DNA from: Rhodococcus sp. HNM0563
GTDB lineage: Bacteria; Actinomycetota; Actinomycetes; Mycobacteriales; Mycobacteriaceae
Assembly: GCF_012726195.1 (NCBI RefSeq)
Contig: NZ_JAASAF010000007.1
Span: forward strand, 1 to 64,000
DNA length: 64,000 bases
Direction: 5' to 3'
In this document: one piece after another, positions 1 to 7,391 of the stretch
How positions within the stretch are numbered: position 1 is the stretch's first letter
Layout: every line of letters begins with the position of its first letter
The notes under the pieces: generated by a model
The model's database searches: none
The model's input: the letters and a program-made list of their open reading frames with translations, nothing else
Told to the model about the DNA's origin: nothing
Translations under genes and position numbers: made by a program

Positions 1-21
1 CGCCGGAAAGGGAGCGTGAGC

Positions 22-678
22 ATGAGCACCAGTGTGGACACCGCCGAGACCGTCGGGTGGTCGCGTACCGAGATGGCTGCGCGTGCCGCGCAGGAACTGT
101 CTCCGGGTGAGTACGTCAACCTCGGTATCGGTTTGCCGACGTTGATCCCGAACTATCTGCCCGAGGGTGTGCGAGTGACGTTGCACAGTGAGAACGGGAT
201 CTTGGGCACGGGCCGGTATCCGACGGACGAGGAGATCGATCCTGATCTGATCAATGCCGGTAAGGAGACGGTGACGGTCAATCCGGGTGCGGCGTTCTTC
301 GATTCGTCGTTGAGCTTCGGCATGATCCGTGGCGGCCACATCGATACGGCTGTGCTCGGTGGCATGGAGGTCTCGGCCACCGGTGATCTGGCGAATTGGA
401 TGGTGCCGGGCAAGATGGTCAAGGGTATGGGTGGTGCGATGGATCTGGTGCACGGTGCCCGTAAGGTGATCGTGTTGATGGAGCACACCGACAAGCAGGG
501 CAACCCGAAGATCGTGGAGAAGTGTTCGCTTCCGTTGACGGGTGAGGGTGTGGTGCAGCGGATCGTCACGAATCTTGCCGTCATCGATGTCACCGACGAT
601 GGGTTGAAGCTGGTCGAGACCGCGCCCGGCGTGTCCGAGGAGCAGGTCCGAGCGGCCACCGGAGCCTCCCTGGCTTGA
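22..678 (+). CDS. 3-oxoacid CoA-transferase, beta subunit family
   Basis: Family I CoA-transferase small subunit. It moves CoA between an acyl-CoA and a 3-oxoacid, working with an alpha subunit that should lie just upstream, outside the window. The 218-residue product has the usual length. The SENG motif at residues 56-59 carries the catalytic Glu57 that forms the glutamyl-CoA intermediate, and a Gly-rich NLGIGLPT stretch lies near residue 33. The ATG at 22 is preferred over the GTG at 16 because the purine-rich AAAGGGAG is well spaced only for the ATG. Substrate class (succinyl-CoA:3-ketoacid, 3-oxoadipate or other) cannot be decided from this subunit. The family is certain; the substrate is not. 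Confidence 0.9.
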   Translation: MSTSVDTAETVGWSRTEMAARAAQELSPGEYVNLGIGLPTLIPNYLPEGVRVTLHSENGILGTGRYPTDEEIDPDLINAGKETVTVNPGAAFFDSSLSFGMIRGGHIDTAVLGGMEVSATGDLANWMVPGKMVKGMGGAMDLVHGARKVIVLMEHTDKQGNPKIVEKCSLPLTGEGVVQRIVTNLAVIDVTDDGLKLVETAPGVSEEQVRAATGASLA

Positions 679-736
679 GTCGGACACTTGCACCGACCTC
701 ACATTCGGCATGACCCATGACGGATCGAACGAACAG

Positions 737-766
737 GGCCACGGGCACCGTAGGGTGCCCGTGGCC
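737..766. terminator. Bidirectional terminator hairpin
   Basis: A perfect 13-bp inverted repeat (737-749 with 754-766) closes a GTAG tetraloop. It lies between the convergent CoA-transferase and DUF1992 genes and probably ends transcription from both sides. Confidence 0.8.
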
Positions 767-825
767 TGATCGTGTGGCATCCGGGGATTGGGCCGCTATC
801 GAACGCGAGATGGATGCCTACGGGT

Positions 826-1329
826 TTATCGCGCCCGAAACCATCGGAACCGTCGCCGGCGTTCGGTGCTCGCCGGTGGCTGCGCAGCGCTCACTTGTTC
901 GGCCAAGGAATTCTTCGCTTCCGTGCGCCGTCGCTCTCTCGCTGTGCGCCAAGTTTCGAGCACGTCGTCGACATCGACCTTGTGCAGTGGAACGGGGAGG
1001 CGTTCCGGAGAGAGCAGGCACGCGGCGACACGGCGGTTCAGATCGGCGACGACCCGCCGCACGTCCCTCTCCGTCGGAATCGTCCGCACCGACTCGGGTA
1101 GTCGTTCGATCTCCTTGCGCAACTGTAGTTCCGGCGGCAGCAACGCCTCCCCCGACAAACCCTCGCGCTCGAGATAGGTCTTGAGCCACCACATTTCGTC
1201 GTTCCCGTGGTTCGGGATCGGTTTTCCGGCGCCGGGAAGGTTGTCGAAGTCGCCACGTTCCTGCGCGACGCGGATCTGTCGCTCGACCCACGTCTCGAAA
1301 CTCACGTCCGGACGCTTGCGCTCGGTCAC
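826..1329 (-). CDS. DUF1992 (DnaJ homologue subfamily C member 28-like) protein
   Basis: A 167-residue protein of the DUF1992 family. The diagnostic N-terminal block is present at about residues 10-60: a WVERQI start, then a GDFDNLPGAGKPI core, then NDEMWWLKTYLERE. The J domain of the eukaryotic relatives is absent, as is normal in bacteria. The C-terminal third is rich in Arg and charged helices and ends in a basic RRRRFRWFRAR tail. The molecular function of the family is not established. It stands alone, facing the CoA-transferase gene across a strong terminator. Confidence 0.85.
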   Translation of the reverse strand: MTERKRPDVSFETWVERQIRVAQERGDFDNLPGAGKPIPNHGNDEMWWLKTYLEREGLSGEALLPPELQLRKEIERLPESVRTIPTERDVRRVVADLNRRVAACLLSPERLPVPLHKVDVDDVLETWRTARERRRTEAKNSLAEQVSAAQPPASTERRRRFRWFRAR

Positions 1330-1371
1330 GTCCTCCAGGATGCCATCGCCGACAGTCCGACGCGATCGACC

Positions 1372-1758
1372 TCATGTCATTGCAGCTTTTGCCTCGTCGC
1401 TGAGCTCGACGAGTTGCACGTAGTTGCCGTCCGGGTCGATCGCGGTCGCGAAAAGGCTGCCGTCGCGATCTTCCAGGGGCGAGTGCCACTTGGTGCCGAG
1501 TTCGTCGAGGCGGGCAACGATGTCTCGCGCACCGGTCACTTCGAGGTTGATGATCAGACGTCCGGGTTCGGGATTGAGCGCACCGATATCGGCGCGACGG
1601 TCGAGCATGACGTAGAAGCCGTCGAAATCGAGGACGTCGTATGCGGGTTCGCCGGGGGTGCGCTCGGACTTCACCGAGAATGCGCTGGTGTACCAGTCGC
1701 GTAGGCGCTCGGGATCCGTGCTCGACAGAAGCATGCTGCCGAGGGAGGGTGCGGCCAT
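1372..1758 (-). CDS. VOC (glyoxalase/bleomycin-resistance fold) family protein
   Basis: A 128-residue single-domain vicinal-oxygen-chelate protein. It has the family's paired beta-alpha-beta-beta-beta modules, an N-terminal LLSSTDPERLRDWYTSAF block and a C-terminal DPDGNYVQLVEL strand typical of the second module. VOC proteins include lyases, isomerases, dioxygenases and binding proteins, and nothing here fixes the substrate. The ATG at 1758 has a well-placed AAGGAG; an upstream ATG at 1800 would add 14 unlikely residues. The gene is monocistronic or coupled to DUF1992, which starts about 40 bp downstream. Confidence 0.8.
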   Translation of the reverse strand: MAAPSLGSMLLSSTDPERLRDWYTSAFSVKSERTPGEPAYDVLDFDGFYVMLDRRADIGALNPEPGRLIINLEVTGARDIVARLDELGTKWHSPLEDRDGSLFATAIDPDGNYVQLVELSDEAKAAMT

Positions 1759-1845
1759 GAGGTCTCCTTCCGGACGGGGCCCGGCGGTGTGCCGTGCCAT
1801 CCACCGGATACCGACCGTCGGATCGGCCGGAACTCATCGCAGACG

Positions 1846-1882
1846 CATGTGAGGACGACCCCGATGGGGCCGCCCTCACATG
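1846..1882. terminator. Terminator hairpin after bfr
   Basis: Arms CATGTGAG (1846-1853) and CTCACATG (1875-1882) pair perfectly, with an inner CCCC/GGGG stem. It lies just past the bacterioferritin stop codon on the minus strand. Confidence 0.65.
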
Positions 1883-1899
1883 TTCTTGCTGCTACGCCG

Positions 1900-2376
1900 T
1901 CATTCCTCCGGCGTCACGTGCTTGGCCAGATAGAGCGGCTCACCGAGCTGCTCCAGCAGGTCGAGCTGGGTTTCCAGGTAGTCGATGTGTTCTTCTTCGT
2001 CGGCGAGGATCGCCTCGAAGATGTTCGCCGACGTGATGTCGCTGACCGAACGCATGTACTCGGATCCCTTGCGGAGCCGATCACGTGCCTCGACCTCGAC
2101 GACCAGATCCGATTCGAGCATCTCTTTCACGGTCTGGCCCAGTCGCAGCGACCCGAGCCGCTGATAGTTGGGGAGTCCGTCGAGGTACAGAATCCGGTCG
2201 GTGAGCTTTTCGGCGTGCCGCATCTCGTCGAACGACTCGGCGCGCGTGTGCGAGGCGAGTTTCGTCCATCCGCGATCTTCCTGCATCTTCGAATGAAGAA
2301 AATACTGGTTGATCGCTGTGAGCTCGGCAGTGAGCTGCTCGTTGAGTAGTTCGATTACCTTCTTGTCGCCCTTCAT
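1900..2376 (-). CDS. bfr: Bacterioferritin
   Basis: Bacterioferritin subunit of 158 residues, the standard length. It assembles into a 24-mer that oxidises Fe(II) and stores the ferric mineral in the cytosol. The dinuclear ferroxidase ligands are visible: Glu18, Glu51, His54 and the later EEEH segment. Met52, the haem axial ligand, directly follows Glu51, so this is a haem-binding Bfr and not a plain ferritin. The start MKGDKKVI is chosen by family alignment and a GGAGGTGCC ribosome site; a start 7 codons upstream is less likely. It follows the small ferredoxin gene by 48 bp on the same strand, and the pair lies behind two iron-box sequences. Confidence 0.95.
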   Translation of the reverse strand: MKGDKKVIELLNEQLTAELTAINQYFLHSKMQEDRGWTKLASHTRAESFDEMRHAEKLTDRILYLDGLPNYQRLGSLRLGQTVKEMLESDLVVEVEARDRLRKGSEYMRSVSDITSANIFEAILADEEEHIDYLETQLDLLEQLGEPLYLAKHVTPEE

Positions 2377-2424
2377 GGCACCTCCCGGGTGAACCATCGG
2401 GTTTCACCGCCGGGTAGGGGCTGG

Positions 2425-2622
2425 CTACACGGCGGTCTCGAGTTCGATGATCTCACTCTGAGCGCGGGCGTGCCGGATGATCGCCGAGATGTTGCGGACG
2501 CAGTTGCCGCAATCGGTGCCTGCTCGACAGGCTGCACTCACCTCGCGGGTGCAGCGCGCACCGGCTGCGACCTCCGCCTCGATGTGATGATGCGTGAGTG
2601 CGTGGCAACTGCAGACGATCAT
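2425..2622 (-). CDS. bfd: Bacterioferritin-associated ferredoxin-like [2Fe-2S] protein
   Basis: A 65-residue BFD-like protein. The four cluster cysteines have the family pattern: C4-x-C6 near the start, then C38-x2-C41. Family members bind a [2Fe-2S] cluster and pass electrons to bacterioferritin to release stored iron, or serve as small redox partners. The gene is first in a probable two-gene operon with bfr, which supports the Bfd role. The start is the MIVCSCHALT methionine; a longer reading frame upstream has no conserved residues and runs into the promoter region. Confidence 0.85.
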   Translation of the reverse strand: MIVCSCHALTHHHIEAEVAAGARCTREVSAACRAGTDCGNCVRNISAIIRHARAQSEIIELETAV

Positions 2623-2654
2623 GAGCCACCATTCCTGTTGCCGAAGACACTTTC

Positions 2655-2694
2655 TTAGGTTGTCCAAACCTTACATCTGGTTAGGCTACCCTAG
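2655..2694 (-). promoter_or_regulatory. Tandem DtxR/IdeR-type iron boxes upstream of bfd-bfr
   Basis: Two 19-bp sites begin 21 bp apart (2655-2673 and 2676-2694). Against the consensus TTAGGTTAGGCTAACCTAA they match at 14 and 15 of 19 positions. The 21-bp phase is two helical turns, which suits cooperative binding on one DNA face. In mycobacteria, IdeR with iron activates bfrA from similar tandem boxes. Activation here is inferred from that precedent. Confidence 0.7.
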
Positions 2695-2761
2695 CGTGTG
2701 ATCGTAGTCACAAAATCGGAATAGCTGATCCGTGATAGACCCAGGATCGACCCAGGGAGTG

Positions 2762-3514
2762 TTACCCCTGTTGCTGCTGTAGCTGTTGTGACACCACCTG
2801 GTTGATTCGCTGCAACCCGCCTGACGACAAGCCCGGGATCTGTCCCTCGATGGTGCGCACGAGCGACGAATCGTGGATGACCTTCTCGCTCGACTGGATC
2901 AGCACCGTGCCCGCACCGGTGAAATCGAACTGGCGCTCTTCGCCGGACTGCACCCCGAACAAGCGTGCACCCGCAGACATGAACCCGGTGATCCACGCTT
3001 CGTCGAAGTGGTGGCTGGGCGACGGGCAGTCCGCCCATCCGACCAACGCCTCCGGATCGACGCGCAACGGTGGCTCGGCGAACATCACCGGCCCGTTCGA
3101 CGACGCCAGGAACTTGCCGGTCCCGATCAAGGTGAGAAACCCGGGCACGATGGACTGCTTCAGTGCCAGACCGGGCTCCCACGCAAGTAGGTTGGCCTGC
3201 CGAACGGTGAGGTTCCCATCGTCGAGGTCGAACGAATTGATGTCGTATCCCCGATCCCCGAGGATCAGCTTTCCGAAACCTTCTGCCACGACGTAGTCGC
3301 CGAGATACATCGGCGCCGAGAACGACCGAGCCACCATGTGCAGCATCTGGCCGTGCAACTGAGTGAGCGCATTGAACTGCACCTGACCGTAGTAGGCGAT
3401 CATCGCGCCCTTCGACAGGAACCACGGCGACTGCAGATCGATGCTGAACGCATAGTTGTTGCCGGGGACGTTGTCGCTGCCCACCAGGTGTGACGGATTC
3501 AGGACGGCACTCAC
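2762..3514 (-). CDS. AIM24-family protein (third of three)
   Basis: A 250-residue beta-rich AIM24/TerD-superfamily-like protein of unknown function. It has repeated short strands with Gly turns, a LLAWEPGLALKQSIV motif mid-protein and a TGAGTVLIQSSEKV segment near the C-terminus that matches GQGIVYVQASEE in the neighbouring gene. The Gln-rich tail ends SQQLQQQQG. The GTG start overlaps the upstream stop as GTGA, so it is translationally coupled to its paralogue. No signal peptide or membrane segment is evident. It lacks the Gly-rich central insert of the middle paralogue. Confidence 0.75.
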   Translation of the reverse strand: MSAVLNPSHLVGSDNVPGNNYAFSIDLQSPWFLSKGAMIAYYGQVQFNALTQLHGQMLHMVARSFSAPMYLGDYVVAEGFGKLILGDRGYDINSFDLDDGNLTVRQANLLAWEPGLALKQSIVPGFLTLIGTGKFLASSNGPVMFAEPPLRVDPEALVGWADCPSPSHHFDEAWITGFMSAGARLFGVQSGEERQFDFTGAGTVLIQSSEKVIHDSSLVRTIEGQIPGLSSGGLQRINQVVSQQLQQQQG

Positions 3515-4215
3515 AGCTTCTCCTCCGATGCCTGCACGTAGACGATTCCTTGACCGGTGCATTCGAGTTGCATCGACTCGCCGCCGGTGCGGCCCGCATT
3601 GCGCCAGGTCATCGACGACTTCAGCTCGGTCCGCACCGGACCGTACGAGGCGACGAAGGCCTGCGGGTCGACGACCACCGGGGACGGCCCGCCCACCTGC
3701 AGTTCGAGTACCCCACCGTGCGCGAGCAGTACGGCTGCGCCGTAGCCGGACAGCTGGGTGGTGAACATGCCCTGTCCCGTCACCATGCCGGTCGCGGCGC
3801 CACGCAGGGCGCCGAACAGTCCGCCGCCACCACCACCGCCGGACGGCGTCGCATTCGCCGACACCACCGAACTCTGCAGACCGACCGTGTGGGCGAGCAT
3901 CCGCGACGCTTCCACGCGGAGCTCACCGCCGGCCGACATGTCGACGACGTGTGTTTCGAGCCCCTTGAAGCCGTAGTGCACGCTGCCCTTGCCCTGGGCG
4001 AGCATCGTGGCCTCGTGCTCGCCCTGCAGCATCCGGCCGGCCATTCCTGCCATCCCTCCGAGGCCGGGAGCGCCACCCGCCCCACCCGGGCTGCCGTGTG
4101 GAGCGAACTGCACCTCGCCCGTGTAGAAGAGCATTGCGCCGCGGCGCGCGACGATGGGCCCCGATTGCATGAGGTCGACCCGCACGACCTTGCTGTTGAT
4201 CTTCGTGAATGCCAT
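3511..4215 (-). CDS. AIM24-family protein (second of three)
   Basis: A 234-residue AIM24-family protein. It begins MAFTKINSKVVRVDL and contains a FYTGEVQF strand. A central Gly/Met-rich loop (GGAGGAPGLGGMAGMAG) and a second poly-Gly run (GGGGGGGLFG) look flexible. The C-terminal GQGIVYVQASEEKL is the conserved end of the domain. It sits 10 bp after the first paralogue and overlaps the third by 4 bp. AIM24 was named for a yeast mitochondrial protein affecting inner-membrane organisation; the bacterial role is unknown. The start is chosen by alignment with the first paralogue and a short intergenic gap. Confidence 0.78.
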   Translation of the reverse strand: MAFTKINSKVVRVDLMQSGPIVARRGAMLFYTGEVQFAPHGSPGGAGGAPGLGGMAGMAGRMLQGEHEATMLAQGKGSVHYGFKGLETHVVDMSAGGELRVEASRMLAHTVGLQSSVVSANATPSGGGGGGGLFGALRGAATGMVTGQGMFTTQLSGYGAAVLLAHGGVLELQVGGPSPVVVDPQAFVASYGPVRTELKSSMTWRNAGRTGGESMQLECTGQGIVYVQASEEKL

Positions 4216-4225
4216 GTCCTGCCCC

Positions 4226-4846
4226 TTACCGTTCCGCCGGCTGAATGGACACGATGCCGGAGCCCTCCCAGCGGAGCGAGAATGCCTCGCCGCTGCCTTG
4301 GCCGATTGCCGACCGCCACGACACATCTGTCACGAACGATTGCGTCAGCATCCCCTTCGCGCAGACGAACGCATCAGGGTCGACGACGAGCGGGTACTGC
4401 GGAGACACTTCGAGGTGGATCAGCGGGCCGCCGGCAGAGAGCAAGGCCACCTGTCCGGATCCCGACACCGTCGTCGTGAACAGGCCCTGCCCGCTCATCC
4501 CGCCGCGCACACCGGCAAATGTGACGTTGGTGTTGAGGTTTCCGTTCAAGGCGAGCAACTGTTCGGACTCGACCTGCAACGTCTCGTTGTTCAACTCGAG
4601 TACCGTCGTGTCCTGTGCCTCGTGGGCGAGGTACACGACGCCGGTACCCGTGCATTCCATGAGGGACAGGCCTTCGCCGGCGGCGCGCTGGCGCAGGCCG
4701 GCGAGTACCCCGTCACCTCCGCCGAACCCCGCAGATTTGAACGTGATCTGCCCTTCGTACGCCACCATCGACCCCGACAATGCGCGGATTGTGGAGTTGT
4801 TCAGCTGGGCTTCGATCACCCGTTTCGATTTCTCGAGCAGTCGCAT
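4226..4846 (-). CDS. AIM24-family protein (first of three)
   Basis: A 206-residue AIM24-family protein and first gene of a three-paralogue operon. Recognisable family features are SMVAYEGQITF near the N-terminus, GTGVVYLAH, a GQGLFTTTVSGSGQVAL block also found in the middle paralogue, and the end GSGIVSIQPAER. It is the most compact of the three and may represent the ancestral form. No catalytic motif is apparent. In other bacteria, AIM24 genes often travel as tandem copies, and a hetero-oligomeric assembly is a plausible inference. Confidence 0.78.
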   Translation of the reverse strand: MRLLEKSKRVIEAQLNNSTIRALSGSMVAYEGQITFKSAGFGGGDGVLAGLRQRAAGEGLSLMECTGTGVVYLAHEAQDTTVLELNNETLQVESEQLLALNGNLNTNVTFAGVRGGMSGQGLFTTTVSGSGQVALLSAGGPLIHLEVSPQYPLVVDPDAFVCAKGMLTQSFVTDVSWRSAIGQGSGEAFSLRWEGSGIVSIQPAER

Positions 4847-4915
4847 GGCGCGAAGAGTAGCGGCTGGTGGTGACGCTGTCGTTGCGGGTCCCCTACCACT
4901 CGGCGACGGAGCAGT

Positions 4916-5368
4916 TCACAGCGGCAGCGGCCGATTCTCCACGACACGTTTCATGACGAGCGTCGAACTGAGGCGTTGGACGCCGGGCAGCGCGGAGAGC
5001 TGTTCGTCGTAGAGCGTCTGGTAGGCCGACAGGTCGCGGGTGAGGACGCGCAGGAGATAGTCCGGGTCGCCGAACAAGCGTTGCGCCTGAATCACGTTGG
5101 GAATCGTCGCCACGGCCGTCTCGAATGCGTCGAGGGTGATGCGTTCCGCGGTGTGCATCGTGACGAACACCAGGGATTCGAAGGTGAGGCCGAGGGCATT
5201 CGCGTCGAGCTGGGCGTGGTAGCCGCTGATCGCTCCGTCGCGCTCCAGTGCGCGCAGGCGCCGGTGGCAGGGCGAGATGCTCAGACGCACGCGGTCGGCG
5301 AGCTCGGTGATGGTGAGGCGGCCGTCTTTCTGTAGCTCGGCAAGAATTTCCCTGTCGATTGCGTCCAT
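4916..5368 (-). CDS. Lrp/AsnC family transcriptional regulator
   Basis: A 150-residue Lrp/AsnC regulator of full length. The N-terminal winged HTH (residues 1-60) contains IDREILAELQKDGR and the recognition region SISPCHRRLRALERDG. The RAM effector-binding domain follows (about 65-140) with FGDPDYLLRVLTRD. Family members bind amino acids and oligomerise on DNA. It is transcribed divergently from a LysE-type amino-acid exporter 122 bp away. That arrangement is typical of an Lrp-type activator controlling an exporter, as LysG-type regulators do for LysE. Confidence 0.92.
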   Translation of the reverse strand: MDAIDREILAELQKDGRLTITELADRVRLSISPCHRRLRALERDGAISGYHAQLDANALGLTFESLVFVTMHTAERITLDAFETAVATIPNVIQAQRLFGDPDYLLRVLTRDLSAYQTLYDEQLSALPGVQRLSSTLVMKRVVENRPLPL

Positions 5369-5427
5369 GACGAAGATCTTCCCTCAAATGACCCTCGTCG
5401 AGGTAATACTCGCAAACACATTCCAGG

Positions 5428-5450
5428 CAAGGATTCCTAATCTTTCCTTG
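5428..5450. promoter_or_regulatory. Inverted repeat in Lrp/LysE divergent promoter
   Basis: Arms CAAGGA (5428-5433) and TCCTTG (5445-5450) are perfectly complementary around an A/T-rich 11-bp centre. The position between the divergent regulator and exporter genes and the spacing fit an Lrp-family operator. This is inferred from position and symmetry only. Confidence 0.45.
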
Positions 5451-5490
5451 GGGCTGATCGTCCCGTTCAATTCACGGAAATGAGGTGACC

Positions 5491-6108
5491 ATGGCTGCCG
5501 GTGTCGTTGCTGCGTTTTGGATGGTGTCGATACTGTTCGTACTGACGCCGGGGGCGGACTGGGCTTATGCGATCACTGCGGGACTGCGCTATCGGAGTGT
5601 CGTGCCTGCCGTCAGCGGAATGCTGCTCGGGCACCTTGCGATGACCGCGATCGTCGCGGCCGGTGTCGCGGCTGTGCTCGCACAGTCGCCGGTCCTGCTC
5701 GCGGTGCTGTCGACCATCGGTGCCGCATACCTGATCTGGCTCGGCGTGGGGATGTTCACGAGTCCGTCGGCTCCGCAGGAAGGCGGACCGGGTGGCGCCG
5801 ACTCGTGGGCGCGGCAGACCGTCAAGGGTGTGGGGGTCAGCGGCCTCAACCCGAAGGTGTTTCTGTTGCTCCTGGCGCTGCTGCCGCAGTTCACCGATCC
5901 GGCGGGCCCGTGGCCGCTCGCCGCGCAGATCGCGATGCTCGGTGTGGTGCACGTGATCACGTGTGCTGTGGTGTATCTGGGTGTCGGTGCCGGCGCGAGA
6001 AGGGTGCTGCGCGCCCGTCCGTCGCTGGCGAGTGTCGTGAGCCGAGTGTCGGGCGTTGTGATGATCGTGCTCGGAGCGGTGCTGGTGATCGATCAGGCAT
6101 TCCTCTAG
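5491..6108 (+). CDS. LysE/RhtB family amino-acid exporter
   Basis: A 205-residue integral membrane exporter with about six hydrophobic segments. The family signature is TPGADWAYAITAGLRYR at residues 20-36 (the usual PGP motif is PGA here), and GLNPKVFLLLLALLPQF lies mid-protein. LysE-superfamily carriers expel lysine, threonine, homoserine lactones or related metabolites using the proton gradient. The ATG at 5491 is preferred over the GTG at 5485 because a GAGGTG ribosome site is correctly spaced only for the ATG. Divergent from the Lrp gene, which probably controls it; the exported substrate is unknown. Confidence 0.88.
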   Translation: MAAGVVAAFWMVSILFVLTPGADWAYAITAGLRYRSVVPAVSGMLLGHLAMTAIVAAGVAAVLAQSPVLLAVLSTIGAAYLIWLGVGMFTSPSAPQEGGPGGADSWARQTVKGVGVSGLNPKVFLLLLALLPQFTDPAGPWPLAAQIAMLGVVHVITCAVVYLGVGAGARRVLRARPSLASVVSRVSGVVMIVLGAVLVIDQAFL

Positions 6109-6116
6109 CACCGACG

Positions 6117-6165
6117 AGAAATCGCGGACCATGTTTCCTGTGAGGGAGCATGATCCGCGATTTCT
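6117..6165. terminator. Bidirectional terminator between lysE-type gene and acyl-CoA dehydrogenase
   Basis: Arms AGAAATCGCGGA (6117-6128) and TCCGCGATTTCT (6154-6165) form a perfect 12-bp stem, extended by CATG pairs. It lies between two convergent genes. Confidence 0.8.
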
Positions 6166-6194
6166 GTGTGGTTCCGGTTCGCGGCCGGATCAGG

Positions 6195-7352
6195 TCAGAG
6201 GCCGAGATCTTTCGCGATGATCGTCTTCATGACCTCGCTCGTGCCACCGTAGATGCGGGTGACGCGGGTGTCGGCGTACAGGCGCGCGATCGGGTACTCG
6301 GTGATGTAGCCGTATCCGCCGTGCAGCTGCAGGCACTTGTCGATGATCCGGCCGGCCGTCTCTGTTGCGAAGAGCTTCGCGCGAGCGGCATCCGGGACGG
6401 TGAGTTCGTCACGATCGTTGAGCTCGATCGCGTTGTCGACCATGATCTGCAACGCCTGAAGCTCCGCAGAGCACTCTGCGAGCACGAACTTCGAATTCTG
6501 GAACGACGCCACCGGCTTACCGAAAACCTTGCGGTCCTTGGTGTATGCGATGGCGTGGGCGATCGCGGCCGACGCGGTGGCTGCCGCGCCGAACGCAATT
6601 GTCAGACGCTCCTGCGCGAGGTTCTGGGTGAGGTACGAGAAGGCCTTACCTTCTTCACCGAGCAGATCCGTGACCGGAACCTTGACATCGTCGAACGACA
6701 GCTCTGCGGTGTCGGACGTCTTGAGGCCGATCTTCTTCAGCTTGCGGCCGACGGAGTAGCCCTCGCTCGAGGCATCCACCACCAGGATCGAGAGGCCGCC
6801 GCGACGGTCTTCCGGGTTGTACGGGGTCGTACGGGCGACGACGAGCACGCGGTCGGCAAGTGCGCCGCCGGTGATGAACGTCTTCGATCCGTTGAGGACG
6901 TAATGGCTGCCGTCTTCCGAAAGCTTTGCGCTGGTTGCAATGTTCGCGAGGTCGGAGCCGGTGCCCGGCTCGGTCATCGCGATCGCGAACATCAGCTCGC
7001 CCGAAGCGAATCCGGGAAGCCAGCGTTGCTTCTGCTCGTCGGTCGCATTCTGCATGATGTACGGCAGGATCAGGTTCGAGTGCACCGACGACGAACCGAA
7101 CGACGCACCCGCAGCCGACGCCTCTTCCGCGAGGATCACATTGAACTTCAGCGACTTCTCGCCGCCTCCGCCGTACTCTTCGGGTACCTGGATGCCGAGG
7201 AAACCGAGTTCACCCATGCGGCGGTAGAAGTCACGCGGGGGATGTCCCTCTTCTTCCCACTGTTCGTAGACCGGCGTGACTTCCTTCGCGATGAAGGTGC
7301 GAACCGTATCGCGGAATGCTTCGTGATCCTCGTTGAACACCGTACGCTGCAC
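6195..7352 (-). CDS. Acyl-CoA dehydrogenase (FadE-like)
   Basis: Flavin-dependent acyl-CoA dehydrogenase of 385 residues, which introduces the trans-2 double bond in an acyl-CoA thioester. FAD-binding blocks MTEPGTGSDLA and GSKTFITGG are present. The usual C-terminal catalytic position reads RIYGGTSEVM, Gly in place of Glu. The base is therefore probably the Glu of LAQERLTIAFG, the isovaleryl/long-chain-type location. It is third in a minus-strand operon after a class III CoA-transferase and a second dehydrogenase, 39 bp downstream of the latter. The two dehydrogenases thus have their catalytic bases at different sites and are probably not redundant. Substrate unknown. Confidence 0.92.
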   Translation of the reverse strand: MQRTVFNEDHEAFRDTVRTFIAKEVTPVYEQWEEEGHPPRDFYRRMGELGFLGIQVPEEYGGGGEKSLKFNVILAEEASAAGASFGSSSVHSNLILPYIMQNATDEQKQRWLPGFASGELMFAIAMTEPGTGSDLANIATSAKLSEDGSHYVLNGSKTFITGGALADRVLVVARTTPYNPEDRRGGLSILVVDASSEGYSVGRKLKKIGLKTSDTAELSFDDVKVPVTDLLGEEGKAFSYLTQNLAQERLTIAFGAAATASAAIAHAIAYTKDRKVFGKPVASFQNSKFVLAECSAELQALQIMVDNAIELNDRDELTVPDAARAKLFATETAGRIIDKCLQLHGGYGYITEYPIARLYADTRVTRIYGGTSEVMKTIIAKDLGL

Positions 7353-7391
7353 GGATTTTCCTTCCGGGTTATGTATGACAGAGCAGCTGGA

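Noticed and set aside
2081-2407. Alternative minus-strand frame over bacterioferritin
   Set aside because: Bacterioferritin in the other frame has all ferroxidase and haem ligands.
3820-3845. Short GCC/ACC-type repeat run considered as a microsatellite
   Set aside because: It is the poly-Gly codon run inside the second AIM24 gene and needs no other explanation.
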